From NCBI GenBank assembly GCA_002347485.1, contig DDXM01000011.1, forward strand, positions 26,034 through 78,016: a DNA stretch of 51,983 nucleotides. Direction: 5' to 3'. Source of the DNA: Anaerolineaceae bacterium UBA2260 (GTDB taxonomy: Bacteria; Chloroflexota; Anaerolineae; Anaerolineales; Anaerolineaceae). The notes beneath the pieces are model-generated. The model was given only the letters and a program-made list of their open reading frames with translations. It made no database searches and was not told the origin of the DNA. Shown piece by piece: positions 39,768-49,589 of the stretch. Each line of letters starts with the position of its first letter. Position 1 is the first letter of the stretch. The position numbers and the translations under genes are program-made.

Positions 39768-41677
39768 TTGCGCATCTCTCCCGGGTTAACCAGTGTGTAA
39801 CCGCCCAAACGCGCCAGGCGGTTGGAAAATTCTTCTCCGCGCAATAATTCGAGCAACCGTTTCACAATCTCAAGCTCCAACGCTTCTTCCAGTAACAGCA
39901 GGTCGTACTGCTCCTCGTAGATCGGGATAAAATCCAGCCCAAAGATCCTTGCCGCTGAATAAATGCCCAGACCAGCATCCGCCGAACCGGCGGCGATCGA
40001 AGCCGCCACTGAGGAGTGCGTGTATTCCTCGCGCCCATAACCTCTGATACCTGCCGGGTCTATCCCCTCCTGCTTAAGTAAATAATCGAAAAGGATGCGC
40101 GTGCCGCTGCCTTTTTGCCGGTTCACGTACCCGGCGCGAACCAGGTCTGCCAGGGAGTGGATCGCGAGAGGATTGCCGGGTTTGACCATCAATCCCTGGG
40201 TGCGCTGCACGCACTCCACCAGCACCACCCCGCCTTGCGGAAAGAATCGCCGCAGGAAAGGAATATTATATTCGCCAGTGGCTTCATCCAGCAGGTGAAT
40301 GCCACCCAGGTGAGCCTCGCCGCGCTTGACCGCCAAAATGCCCCCCATGCTGCCCACGTGTGAAGACGCCACCCGGTAGGCGGGCCACTCGCGGCGTAAA
40401 ATGTCTGCCACTTCATCGAGAAGAGGGTCATGGCTGCCAGTCACCACCAGCGCGCGTTCGATCTCAGCCGTGGCACGCAAAAGCTGCACGGTTACCCGAT
40501 CGCCCTGTTCGTAGCCTTCCACGTTCTGCGGCACCTGGATGATGCCATCCGCTTTGACCATCGAACTGACGACACCCGCGCCGCGGTTCAGGGGTACGGC
40601 CACCACCTTACCACCCACCTTGCCCAGGGTCGCGCGGATAAATTCATGATATTTCAAGGAAGATGTAAGCCGTCGTGAAATTTCCACCTCACATTGCTCG
40701 CCGCTGGCTGATGGGCGGCCAGTTAAGAGATCCATTACCGGTCTGAATAAGTTTTCCATCACCAGCATGCCCGAAACCGGGTAGCCGGGCAGTCCCAGCA
40801 ACGGCACCACGATACCGCGCGCGGGATCCTCAGCCAGCGCCAGGATGGCCGGTTTGCCTGGCTTGATGGCGATGCCATGCACGATGACCTCGCCCACGCC
40901 GCGCATGGCTGCCACAGCGAAATCTTTTTTGCCCGCTGATGACCCCGCCAGCAAAATCACCGCGTCGCAAACCTCGATCGCTGTTGTCAGGGCTTCTTCA
41001 ATCGCTGGCTGGCTATCCTTCGCGATGGGATAGATCTTGGAATTGCATCCCCACTGTGCCAGCATGGCGGAGAAAATGCTCGAGTTAAATTCAATGATCT
41101 GCCCGGGCTGCGGATGATCGGTCAGCGGAATCACCTCGTCACCGGTGGGGATGATCCCCACAAGCGGACGGGTGATGACATTCACTTCCATTACCCCTGC
41201 TGCCAGCAACGCCCCAATGATCGCCGGTGTGATAACGGTGAAAGAAGGGATGATCATATCCCCGGCGCTGATATCCTCGCCGATCTGGCGGATGTTCTCC
41301 CATGGGACAGCCGGGGAATAGAGCGTGATAAATCCTTTACCCTGGATCACATCCTCAACCATCACCACCGCGTCGCAACCGGCGGGCAGCGGATCACCCG
41401 TGTTAACCCAGGCAAATTGATCACTCGCAATCCGTACCGGCGCGCGCTCGCTCGCGCCAAAAGTAAGGGTCGAGTCCAATGCCACACCGTCCATGGCGCA
41501 GGCGTTGTAATGCGGCGCAGAGATGCGTGCATAAACCGCCGCCGCGCTTATACGCTCAAGGGCATTCGCGGTTGGAACGATCTCCCGTTTAAAAAGCAGC
41601 CCGCGTTCCCGCAACGCGTGCAGGTATTTCTCGCGTGCTTCTTCCAGGGGCAGGTTGCTCAGGTATTGATAGGTCAT
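39758..41677 (-). CDS. MoeA fused to C-terminal PBP-like domain
   Basis: A 639-residue fusion. Residues 1-405 are MoeA (molybdenum insertase): CAMDGVALD, VNTGDPLPAGCDAVVMVED, IPTGDEVIP, LLAGSSAGKKDF, LPGYPVSGML. Residues about 420-639 are a PBP-like domain (SHDPLLDEVADIL, LMVKPGNPLAIHSLADL, NRQKGSGTRILFDYLL, GLDFIPI) nearly parallel to that of the GntR regulator at 36278. Such fusions are known, and the added domain may deliver or sense the oxyanion. It follows the single-domain MoeA gene by 1 bp, so this locus has two insertases, perhaps one for Mo and one for W. Confidence 0.93.
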   Translation of the reverse strand: MTYQYLSNLPLEEAREKYLHALRERGLLFKREIVPTANALERISAAAVYARISAPHYNACAMDGVALDSTLTFGASERAPVRIASDQFAWVNTGDPLPAGCDAVVMVEDVIQGKGFITLYSPAVPWENIRQIGEDISAGDMIIPSFTVITPAIIGALLAAGVMEVNVITRPLVGIIPTGDEVIPLTDHPQPGQIIEFNSSIFSAMLAQWGCNSKIYPIAKDSQPAIEEALTTAIEVCDAVILLAGSSAGKKDFAVAAMRGVGEVIVHGIAIKPGKPAILALAEDPARGIVVPLLGLPGYPVSGMLVMENLFRPVMDLLTGRPSASGEQCEVEISRRLTSSLKYHEFIRATLGKVGGKVVAVPLNRGAGVVSSMVKADGIIQVPQNVEGYEQGDRVTVQLLRATAEIERALVVTGSHDPLLDEVADILRREWPAYRVASSHVGSMGGILAVKRGEAHLGGIHLLDEATGEYNIPFLRRFFPQGGVVLVECVQRTQGLMVKPGNPLAIHSLADLVRAGYVNRQKGSGTRILFDYLLKQEGIDPAGIRGYGREEYTHSSVAASIAAGSADAGLGIYSAARIFGLDFIPIYEEQYDLLLLEEALELEIVKRLLELLRGEEFSNRLARLGGYTLVNPGEMRKWN

Positions 41678-41678
41678 C

Positions 41679-42887
41679 TTATCTCGAGAAAAGCGTCACC
41701 TGCACCCGTTCCCCTTCACGCAATCCTTCCAACTCGCGCGGGATGCGGATGAAGCCATCGGTGCCAGCCAGGGTGGTGATGAGCCCGGACTTGCTCGCGA
41801 TCGGCTGGACAAACCCCCCGCGCACCATGACCGGAACGATCTCCTCGCGCCCGTGGTTGGACGCGTAGGAACGCGCGATGGGCAATGAAACCTGGTGACC
41901 AGGCGCTTCTGTGCCCTGCATGTTGAACAGGATCGGCCTGACAAGCAGATAAAAAAGGAAGTAAGCCGCAACTGGGTTCCCTGCCAATCCAAATACAGGA
42001 ATCCCGTTAACTTCTCCAAACAGGGTGGGTTTCCCCGGTTTGACTGCGATGCCGTGCAACAGCATGCACCCCAGGTTGCCGATCACCCGCGGCATGGCAT
42101 CCTTTTCACCGACCGAGGTGCCGCCAGAAATGATCACCACATTATACTCATTGGTAGCTTTTTGCAACGCCCTGGTGATGGCTTCTTCGTCATCACGGAT
42201 GATGCCAAGCTCATGAGGATCACCGCCGGCTTCCAACACCGCGTTGAGCAAGAGTGGAGAGTTGACGTCACGGATCTGACCCGGGGTGGGCTTCTGGGCG
42301 GGGGTGATCAGCTCATCGCCGGTGGATATGATCGCCACACGCGGACGCCGCGCGACGGGGATGTTGGTCACTCCCAACGCGGCCAGCGTGCCGGTGTCGG
42401 CGGCGCTGATGCGCCTGCCAGCGGTCAGAACAACATCGCCGGGTTTGGTGTCTTCACCGCGCATAATCATATTCACGCCAGGCGCAACAGGTTTGTAGAT
42501 CGCAACTTCTCCACTACCCAGGGTTTCGGTATGCTCCACCATAACCACCGCGTCCGCGCCTTCGGGCACTTCGCCGCCGGTTGGAACAAACGCGCACTGA
42601 CCGGGCTGCAGAATAAAATCTGCGTGAGCACCCATTTTGGATTCCCCGGCCAGGTTCAGAATCGCCGGGATCGCGTCGGAGCAGCCAAATACATCCGCAC
42701 TTTTTACCGCGTATCCATCCACTGTGGAACGGTTGAATACTGGTACAAATTCAGTTGCGCTGATATCTTCAGCCAGCACGCGGTTTAACGCGCTCGTCAG
42801 GTTGACAAATTCCTGCCCGGTGCGTAACGCGCTAAAATTCTGCAGAGCAAGCCGAATGGCTTCATTAAGGGGTGTAACGGTTAGCAT
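41679..42887 (-). CDS. moeA: Molybdopterin molybdenumtransferase MoeA
   Basis: A 402-residue MoeA of normal length. It inserts molybdate (or tungstate) into adenylylated molybdopterin. Blocks: NRSTVDGYAV, FVPTGGEVPEGADAVVMVEH, PRVAIISTGDELI, VVIISGGTSVGEKDAMP, GIAVKPGKPT and GLAGNPVAA. ATG 42887 is chosen at the family start LTVTPLNEAIRLAL, with GGAA about 8 nt upstream; a longer frame adds 18 residues. First gene of the moeA, moeA-PBP, moaC, moaA, MOSC-mogA operon. The 124-bp gap upstream holds a TTGACT but no convincing -10; no Moco riboswitch is recognised. Confidence 0.94.
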   Translation of the reverse strand: MLTVTPLNEAIRLALQNFSALRTGQEFVNLTSALNRVLAEDISATEFVPVFNRSTVDGYAVKSADVFGCSDAIPAILNLAGESKMGAHADFILQPGQCAFVPTGGEVPEGADAVVMVEHTETLGSGEVAIYKPVAPGVNMIMRGEDTKPGDVVLTAGRRISAADTGTLAALGVTNIPVARRPRVAIISTGDELITPAQKPTPGQIRDVNSPLLLNAVLEAGGDPHELGIIRDDEEAITRALQKATNEYNVVIISGGTSVGEKDAMPRVIGNLGCMLLHGIAVKPGKPTLFGEVNGIPVFGLAGNPVAAYFLFYLLVRPILFNMQGTEAPGHQVSLPIARSYASNHGREEIVPVMVRGGFVQPIASKSGLITTLAGTDGFIRIPRELEGLREGERVQVTLFSR

Positions 42888-43011
42888 GTTCGGATTTCCA
42901 TTTTTCGATTTAATCAACTTATATACCAGTAAAAAAGTCAATATCAGGGGCTTAACGACCGATCACGACAGAGAATGGTCGTACCTGTTTCCTGCTCATA
43001 AGCGTCTGATA

Positions 43012-44256
<1,245 letters not shown>

Positions 44257-44376
44257 GTTTCCTCACCTGGTAATAAGATTTTTATTGAGGTGGTTAGCCA
44301 TCGCAGCGAGCAATTTGATTATCGAAAAAACCGGCTTTCTGATGCAGATTCTTATGATAATGGTATTAAAGCCTTT

Positions 44377-44393
44377 TGACAATGCCGGGGCAA
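44377..44393. repeat. 17-mer shared with DUF47-pit promoter
   Basis: TGACAATGCCGGGGCAA occurs here and at 23752-23768, identical over 17 bases. Both copies lie in the same orientation upstream of minus-strand genes (121 bp before the YgeY-type gene, 74 bp before the DUF47 gene). It may be a binding site of a common regulator. Confidence 0.7.
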
Positions 44394-44433
44394 CCGAATG
44401 AGACTATGAAGATGGGTCTTTTGCGTTCGGTTT

Positions 44434-44940
44434 TTATGACTTCTCAGGGGGCTCAAGGTGACAGGCTTCGAGAATAACTTTCACGCAATCGGCTGGAGAT
44501 TGGCGAATATCAACCGTCAAAACGTTCTCCGGCTCCTCGAGCGCAGCGAACTGACTTTCCACCATGCCAGCTTTCATGTAATGATCTGAACGCTGCTGCA
44601 CGCGGGAATGGATCAACTCTGCGCTCCCTTTGAGGTAGACGAATTGCACCTGCCGCGGATCGATATTCAAGATAGCGCGGTAGCGCTGTTTCAGCGCTGA
44701 GCACGCGAGCACCGCCGATCTTCGTTCATCGATAGCACTCCTGATCAACCCCACCAGCACATGCAGCCATTCAAAGCGGTCCTCGTCAGTCAATGGAATA
44801 TCCGCGCTCATTTTTTTAATATTCTCAGGCGGATGATAATCATCACCGTCGTAGAAAGTCCAACCCAGCCGCTCAGCCAATAACCTGCCCAGGGTGGTCT
44901 TGCCACTGCCGGTAACGCCCATCAGGATGATTATCATCAA
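44434..44940 (-). CDS. gntK: Gluconokinase
   Basis: A 168-residue P-loop kinase of the GntK family, which phosphorylates D-gluconate with ATP to 6-phosphogluconate. Walker A is MGVTGSGKTTLG (7-18); the GntK hallmark YDGDDYHPPENIKKM follows, then LTDEDRFEWL and LACSALKQRYR. Length is normal. The RBS is strong (AGGAAGG). It is a single gene, with a consensus -10 (TATAAT on the minus strand, 44979 to 44974) giving a leader of about 27 nt. No other gluconate gene is adjacent. Confidence 0.95.
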   Translation of the reverse strand: MMIIILMGVTGSGKTTLGRLLAERLGWTFYDGDDYHPPENIKKMSADIPLTDEDRFEWLHVLVGLIRSAIDERRSAVLACSALKQRYRAILNIDPRQVQFVYLKGSAELIHSRVQQRSDHYMKAGMVESQFAALEEPENVLTVDIRQSPADCVKVILEACHLEPPEKS

Positions 44941-44973
44941 AACATCCTTCCTTTACAATTCTGCAGTATCTCG

Positions 44974-44979
44974 ATTATA
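44974..44979 (-). promoter_or_regulatory. Putative -10 box of gntK
   Basis: TATAAT on the minus strand, 34 bp before the gntK start. No good -35 is seen at standard spacing. The rest of the 152-bp gap to the patatin gene shows a short GCCTG/CAGGC hairpin near 44996-45013 but no gene. Confidence 0.42.
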
Positions 44980-45092
44980 AAAACCATACCTGAGCCTGAA
45001 TACAACCAGGCATCTTTTTCCGCCCGATTATCAATAATCTATGGCTTCCTTTGAAGCTAGTTTAGCCCTGTAGCGCCGCGAAGTGCCGGAAT

Positions 45093-45929
45093 TTACCCGC
45101 GCCACACTTCCAACTGCTGCTTTGCCCGAAGGTACCCCGCTTCGATCATCTCTTCCCGTTGGCTGAAGTCATGGATCGAGGTGGAGGCGAGACCAGTAAA
45201 GGTAAGATGGTGAACGGGCACGCCTTTCGATTCCGCGCACGCAGTTTCCAACTCCACAGTTCGCCGGCTGATCGCCTGGAAATATTTTGTGAGATACTGC
45301 GTTAGTGAGAGATTGCCGGTTTTACTTTTCGCACAATCGTTCAAATCAAAGGCAAATATCTCAGTCGCGCCAATCCGCAACGCGGGTTCAATGGGCACAT
45401 TGCTCAGCGCGCCGCCATCCATCAAAATACGCCCTTCTCGTGAAAAAGGAGGAAACCACGGGGGGACCGCGACCGAGGTCAATAAACTTTCGAGGATCGA
45501 CTCCTCGGGATCCTGCCCATAAATGATCGGCTGACCACTTTCAATGTCCGCGCTGACCATCGCCAGCCTTACGCCTTCGATCATGCCGAATTTCAACTCA
45601 CGGCTGAGACCAAGCGAAATAAAAAAATCTATGGCTTTTTTCCGTGCGCGGTCGCTGGGGCGACCCAGGTAAGCGCGGATAATCAATTCAGAGATCCTGC
45701 CATCCAGAACCTGCGCCTCAGAAACCCTCGCCCAGCCCTGCTCCAGTCTGTGCAATCCTTCCAGGTTGTATCCCCATATCGCCATCCCCGTAGCATTCAC
45801 CGCCCCGATGGACGTGCCCACGAGCAGATCTGGAGTGATGCCGGTTTCGATGAACGCCCGCAGCGCGCCAACCTGCAAGGCACCGTGAGAACCGCCACCG
45901 CCAAGCACGAACGCAGTGCACCTGGTCAT
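45093..45929 (-). CDS. Patatin-like phospholipase/acyl hydrolase
   Basis: A 278-residue patatin-family protein. The oxyanion loop is GGGGSHGAL (10-18), the nucleophile S40 lies in GTSIG, and the catalytic Asp is D171 in DGGALSNVP, so the Ser-Asp dyad is intact. It resembles bacterial RssA/YlbK-type members that hydrolyse acyl esters of lipids; no signal peptide is present, so it acts in the cytosol or at the inner membrane face. It follows the radical SAM gene by 35 bp and is probably co-transcribed. Confidence 0.92.
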   Translation of the reverse strand: MTRCTAFVLGGGGSHGALQVGALRAFIETGITPDLLVGTSIGAVNATGMAIWGYNLEGLHRLEQGWARVSEAQVLDGRISELIIRAYLGRPSDRARKKAIDFFISLGLSRELKFGMIEGVRLAMVSADIESGQPIIYGQDPEESILESLLTSVAVPPWFPPFSREGRILMDGGALSNVPIEPALRIGATEIFAFDLNDCAKSKTGNLSLTQYLTKYFQAISRRTVELETACAESKGVPVHHLTFTGLASTSIHDFSQREEMIEAGYLRAKQQLEVWRG

Positions 45930-45964
45930 CGTTATCTCACTTCGAAAGACTGGTTATTTTCTGT

Positions 45965-47521
45965 TCATTTTACCAACGCGTCATGATCAATCTTGACCCT
46001 CGCAGCCTCCGGTATTTCGTGAGGAACCTCCGGCAGCGGAGCAATACTACCTCCCTTCCCATCTGCACCTTCAACGTAATGTTTTTGCCAGATTTCGCCG
46101 GTAAGTGCTTCGAACTTACGATTGTACTCACGCAGTCCGCTTGTGTAGAGCGGGTCCACCAGCGTCTGGGCGGCATTCGTGTCCGTCGGCTCCGGTTCAT
46201 ACTGGCGCAGCAGGCGTTCAAGCTCCTCGTGATGATCGCGATTGGGGCAGGGCGCCAGTCCATTGCGCCGGGCCGCCTTGTACTCCTCTTGCCAGTTGCG
46301 CACCGCGTGGAAGAAGGGGTCATTCCAAACATCATTCAAATTCTTTCCGCTCGCGTACACCTGCCTGATATTCACCGGCGAGTAAGGCATGAACACGCAG
46401 GGACTGATCGCGCCATTCCAATCCACGTAGAAATAACCTCCCTGGCCATGCCCGCCTGCGGACAGGCAGCCGCCACAAGCGGTGCCGCTGTTCCAAAAAT
46501 CCGCCAGGAAGAAACGCTTTTCGCGCACGATCTGCCACGAGCGGCGCCACATCCAGGCACGCTGCTGCGGGGTTACCATCAAGTCCAGGGTATAAGAGCG
46601 CCCGATCGGCATGTATTGGAAGAGCCAGGCGAGGATAGCCCCTTTGGCCATAAAGAAATCGATGAACTCATCCGTGAGGATCTCTTCTGCGTTGTAACGG
46701 GTGCCTGTCAGGGAGATGCCGAATGGCACCCCATCCTGGCGCAACCTATCCATCGTTGCCAGTACTTTATCGAATACACCCGCGCCGCGGCGCTCATCTG
46801 TGCGTTCGCGCCACCCCTCGACCGAAATGCACAAAAGCATGTTGCCATCATCCGCCAGGCGGCGGCTAATCTCATCCGTGATTAGTGTGCCGTTGGTGTA
46901 AGTCAAAAAGAAACAGTCAGAGTGTTTCTCGACCAGGTCGATGATACCTTTGTCCTCTGATCGGTAGGCAAAGGGTTCGCCACCGCTGATGACAAAGAAG
47001 CGTGAGCCCCACAGCTCTTTGGCCTCGCAGATCATGCGGTCAACGATATGCCATTCCAGCGATCGGGGATGCTCGGTCGAATCGGCATAGCATCCGCTAC
47101 AGTGCAGATTACAGGCTTTGCTCGGGCTGATGAGCAGGAAACTCGGCGCCTGATGACCAAATTTCGCTTCAAAGATCTTCGCACTGGCCTGATCCCCCTG
47201 TTCGAAGAGTAACCCCTTTACCAGAATATTCAGGATCACCCTGATCGTGGCCTCTGAAAGGTACTTTCCAGCCAATGCGCGATCGATGGATCCCATTATC
47301 GCCAATCCCATGGCAATGCGGTCATCCTCCACCCCCGGCAGCAGGTCAGGGTTGGCGCGCGACTCTTTCAGCCAATTCATCATCGATCTTTCCATCTCAC
47401 GAGTGATCCTTTTGCGGATAAGCGGAGTGGCGGCCAAACGGCTCAATGCGGGCCCTGTCGCTGTGGAAGTGTTCAACAGAATTTTGGTTAAGGATTTCGG
47501 GATCGTACGATTTTCTCTCAT
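45965..47521 (-). CDS. Radical SAM protein with SPASM-like tail
   Basis: A 518-residue protein. A helical N-terminal part (1-125, MNWLKESRANPDLLPGVEDD) precedes a radical SAM domain with the cluster motif C137-x3-C141-x2-C144 (CNLHCSGC), GGEPF, and a C-terminal region with more Cys (GTACGGCLSAGG, ISPCVF, LAPCPN), as in SPASM/Twitch proteins that bind extra clusters. It is not HemN, MoaA or an obvious peptide-maturase with a precursor beside it. The neighbouring patatin suggests lipid chemistry, which is inference. ATG 47521 follows AAGGAGG; a longer frame adds seven residues. Confidence 0.88.
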   Translation of the reverse strand: MRENRTIPKSLTKILLNTSTATGPALSRLAATPLIRKRITREMERSMMNWLKESRANPDLLPGVEDDRIAMGLAIMGSIDRALAGKYLSEATIRVILNILVKGLLFEQGDQASAKIFEAKFGHQAPSFLLISPSKACNLHCSGCYADSTEHPRSLEWHIVDRMICEAKELWGSRFFVISGGEPFAYRSEDKGIIDLVEKHSDCFFLTYTNGTLITDEISRRLADDGNMLLCISVEGWRERTDERRGAGVFDKVLATMDRLRQDGVPFGISLTGTRYNAEEILTDEFIDFFMAKGAILAWLFQYMPIGRSYTLDLMVTPQQRAWMWRRSWQIVREKRFFLADFWNSGTACGGCLSAGGHGQGGYFYVDWNGAISPCVFMPYSPVNIRQVYASGKNLNDVWNDPFFHAVRNWQEEYKAARRNGLAPCPNRDHHEELERLLRQYEPEPTDTNAAQTLVDPLYTSGLREYNRKFEALTGEIWQKHYVEGADGKGGSIAPLPEVPHEIPEAARVKIDHDALVK

Positions 47522-47591
47522 TATTCCTCCTTGTATAATCAAAAGGAGCCACCATGATAATTTAGCGTTAGTGAATATGAGACTCGTCTTT

Positions 47592-47620
47592 ATTTTAGCC
47601 CTTTTGCTGGGTTAATTCAA
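47592..47620 (-). promoter_or_regulatory. Promoter of radical SAM-patatin operon
   Basis: On the minus strand TTGAAT (47620-47615), a 17-bp spacer and TAAAAT (47597-47592), giving a leader of about 64 nt before the ATG at 47521. Confidence 0.7.
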
Positions 47621-47729
47621 CAGAAATAGCTTTACACCGGGTTGTAACAATGGCGAGATTCACCGGGGAAATCGTTTAATAGTGGGTGCGCGGTGTCACA
47701 CTCCCATGAACAATCGTCTGGAGAATGAC

Positions 47730-48289
47730 TTAATCGTCAGCGAAACCGCAGATTCCCAGCGCGCCGCGTCATCGATGCGCCCGCCTTTTTTCAAGTACTC
47801 CAGCGCGTATCCAGCCCGGCATACTGGAAGATTCTGCGGCGCACCTGGTGAATACGTTGAAGCACGCCATGCAGGTCAAAACCCATTTCAACGGCACGCG
47901 CGTCAGCCAGCACCTGCCATCCCAACCCCATGGAAGTGGCGCGCGAGTCAATGACCTCCACGGGAAACCTGAACATACTGGCTGCTTTGCTCGCGGCATT
48001 GATCGTCCCACTCAATGCGCTGCTTAGCACCAGTGAAACGATGGCAGTTGCTCCTCCGCTGGCGGCTTTTTCATAAGCGGTTGTGAAGTCCTGCTCCCAC
48101 GGTTAAGAAGTGTGCGGGCGTAGAGGATCGGTTGAAAGGCGTTGATAGAATTCGCCCGGCTGCATGTCTACGCGGTCACGGTACTGCTTGCTCTCCCCAC
48201 ACCAATACCTGCGAGACTACCACGATGCCATGCTGTTCAAGCAGGTGCTGTGGGATGTCACACGGGCTGTCTGCCATAATTCCGATCAT
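47730..48289 (-). pseudogene. DegV-family fatty-acid-binding protein, pseudogene
   Basis: Minus-strand translation from ATG 48289 gives MIGIMADSPCDIP, the DegV start (ligand-site Asp-Ser). A frameshift near 48190 is needed to reach QYRDRVDMQPGEFYQRL, and then an in-frame TAA follows RPHTS near 48107. The same frame continues with YEKAASGGATAIVSL, VLSSALSGTINAASKA, VIDSRATSMGLGWQ. A second frameshift near the LDT motif (about 47810) leads to LEYLKKGGRIDDAA and a stop at 47730. The last third of the family is missing. One nonsense codon and two frameshifts make it a clear pseudogene. It fills most of the 800-bp gap between the radical SAM and MFS genes. Confidence 0.85.
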
Positions 48290-48323
48290 GATTCGCTATC
48301 CTTCGCAGTTTCCGAGCGCTGCT

Positions 48324-49565
48324 TTATAGGACCTTAGTCTTCGGCATCCAGAAGATCATTAATGCGGCGGCGATCAAAGCCATGCTTCCACCGAACAGGA
48401 ACGGGGCTGAAGGGCCGAATCCACTCCAGGCGCCCAACCCCTGCCACAGCACCCCCGCGATAAACGATGCTGGAAATGCCAGCAACCCGATCACCGCGTT
48501 ATAGGTGCCGTACGCCGTTCCGCGCAGGTTTTCCGGCACCAGGTCGGCCACCAGCGCGTTGGCAGAACCATAAGCCAGCCCGTAGTACAGCCCATAAGCG
48601 GCGTACAAGAGCCACACGTGCCAACCGCTGCTCGCCGCGGCGAAACCGAAATAAATGAGCGCATAGACCAGCCATCCGCCGATGATGAGCCTGCGCCGCC
48701 CGATGCGATCAGAGAGCGAGCCGGCCGGAGTGGACACTAGCGCATAAACGAGATTGAACACCGCGAGCATAAGCAGGATCCCCAGCACCGACAAGCCCAG
48801 GTTCTGCGCGCGCAGCACCAGGAAGGAGTCCGCCGAGTTGCCCAGGGTGAAAATGCTCACAATAATTAGAAAAATGGAAAAGGGTTTCCCCATGCGCTTC
48901 AGCGAGATTTTTGGGGCAGCGTGCTGCCCCTTAATGCCCACTTCCTTTGCGCCGATGGCCAGTGTCAGCACCGCCAGGAAGGCAGGGATCATGCTGACGA
49001 GAACGATCAATTGGAAAGTGGGACGGGAGAGCAGCAGGTCATTTTTTTGCGTCAACCAAACCACGCCCGCGGCAATAAGGATTCCCAGCATCGCGCCGGT
49101 AGTATCCATGGCGCGGTGAAATCCAAAAGCCAGCCCGCGGGTTTTCGCGTCAACTGAATCTGCCACCAGCGCGTCGCGCGGGGCAGTACGGATACCCTTT
49201 CCCACCCGATCCACCCAGCGCACCCCTGCCACCAAACCCCAACTATTGGCAAAATAGAAGAACGGTTTGGAAATCGCTGAAATTCCATACCCGACCACCG
49301 CCAGCCATTTGCGCCCGCCGATCTTGTCGGAAAACCAGCCAGAAAACAACTTTAGAATACTGGCCGTGGCTTCGGCAATGCCGTCAATCAAACCGATGAT
49401 ACTGGTAGGTACGCCAAGCACATTAGAGAGGAAAAGGGAGAGAATGTTCAGCACCATCTCGCTGGAAACATCCATGAACAGGCTTGTGAACCCCACCGCC
49501 CAAACGTTGCGTGGCAGTTGCCTGATGGACACCTTATGGTTTGATTGGTCTGTGAAGTCTGTCAT
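48324..49565 (-). CDS. MFS transporter
   Basis: A 413-residue major facilitator with about twelve hydrophobic segments. It resembles the group with FTSLFMDVSSEMVLNILSLFL at the start and RWVDRVGKGIRTAPRDALVAD in the first cytoplasmic region; the second half has SDRIGRRRLIIGG. Substrates of this group are not defined; drug or metabolite export is often assumed. ATG 49565 is preferred over the upstream GTG since AGGTG lies just before it. It follows the DUF368 gene by 24 bp and may be co-transcribed. Confidence 0.9.
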   Translation of the reverse strand: MTDFTDQSNHKVSIRQLPRNVWAVGFTSLFMDVSSEMVLNILSLFLSNVLGVPTSIIGLIDGIAEATASILKLFSGWFSDKIGGRKWLAVVGYGISAISKPFFYFANSWGLVAGVRWVDRVGKGIRTAPRDALVADSVDAKTRGLAFGFHRAMDTTGAMLGILIAAGVVWLTQKNDLLLSRPTFQLIVLVSMIPAFLAVLTLAIGAKEVGIKGQHAAPKISLKRMGKPFSIFLIIVSIFTLGNSADSFLVLRAQNLGLSVLGILLMLAVFNLVYALVSTPAGSLSDRIGRRRLIIGGWLVYALIYFGFAAASSGWHVWLLYAAYGLYYGLAYGSANALVADLVPENLRGTAYGTYNAVIGLLAFPASFIAGVLWQGLGAWSGFGPSAPFLFGGSMALIAAALMIFWMPKTKVL

Positions 49566-49589
49566 GGTCACCTGGTAAGTGTGGTTAGG

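Noticed and set aside
42888..43011. Possible molybdenum-cofactor riboswitch before moeA
   Set aside because: I could not find the conserved stems or consensus stretches; only a TTGACT and a weak ACGACC/GGTCGT pairing are visible.
47769..48030. Two overlapping short minus-strand frames as separate genes
   Set aside because: One is the middle part of the broken DegV gene and the other its frame shadow.
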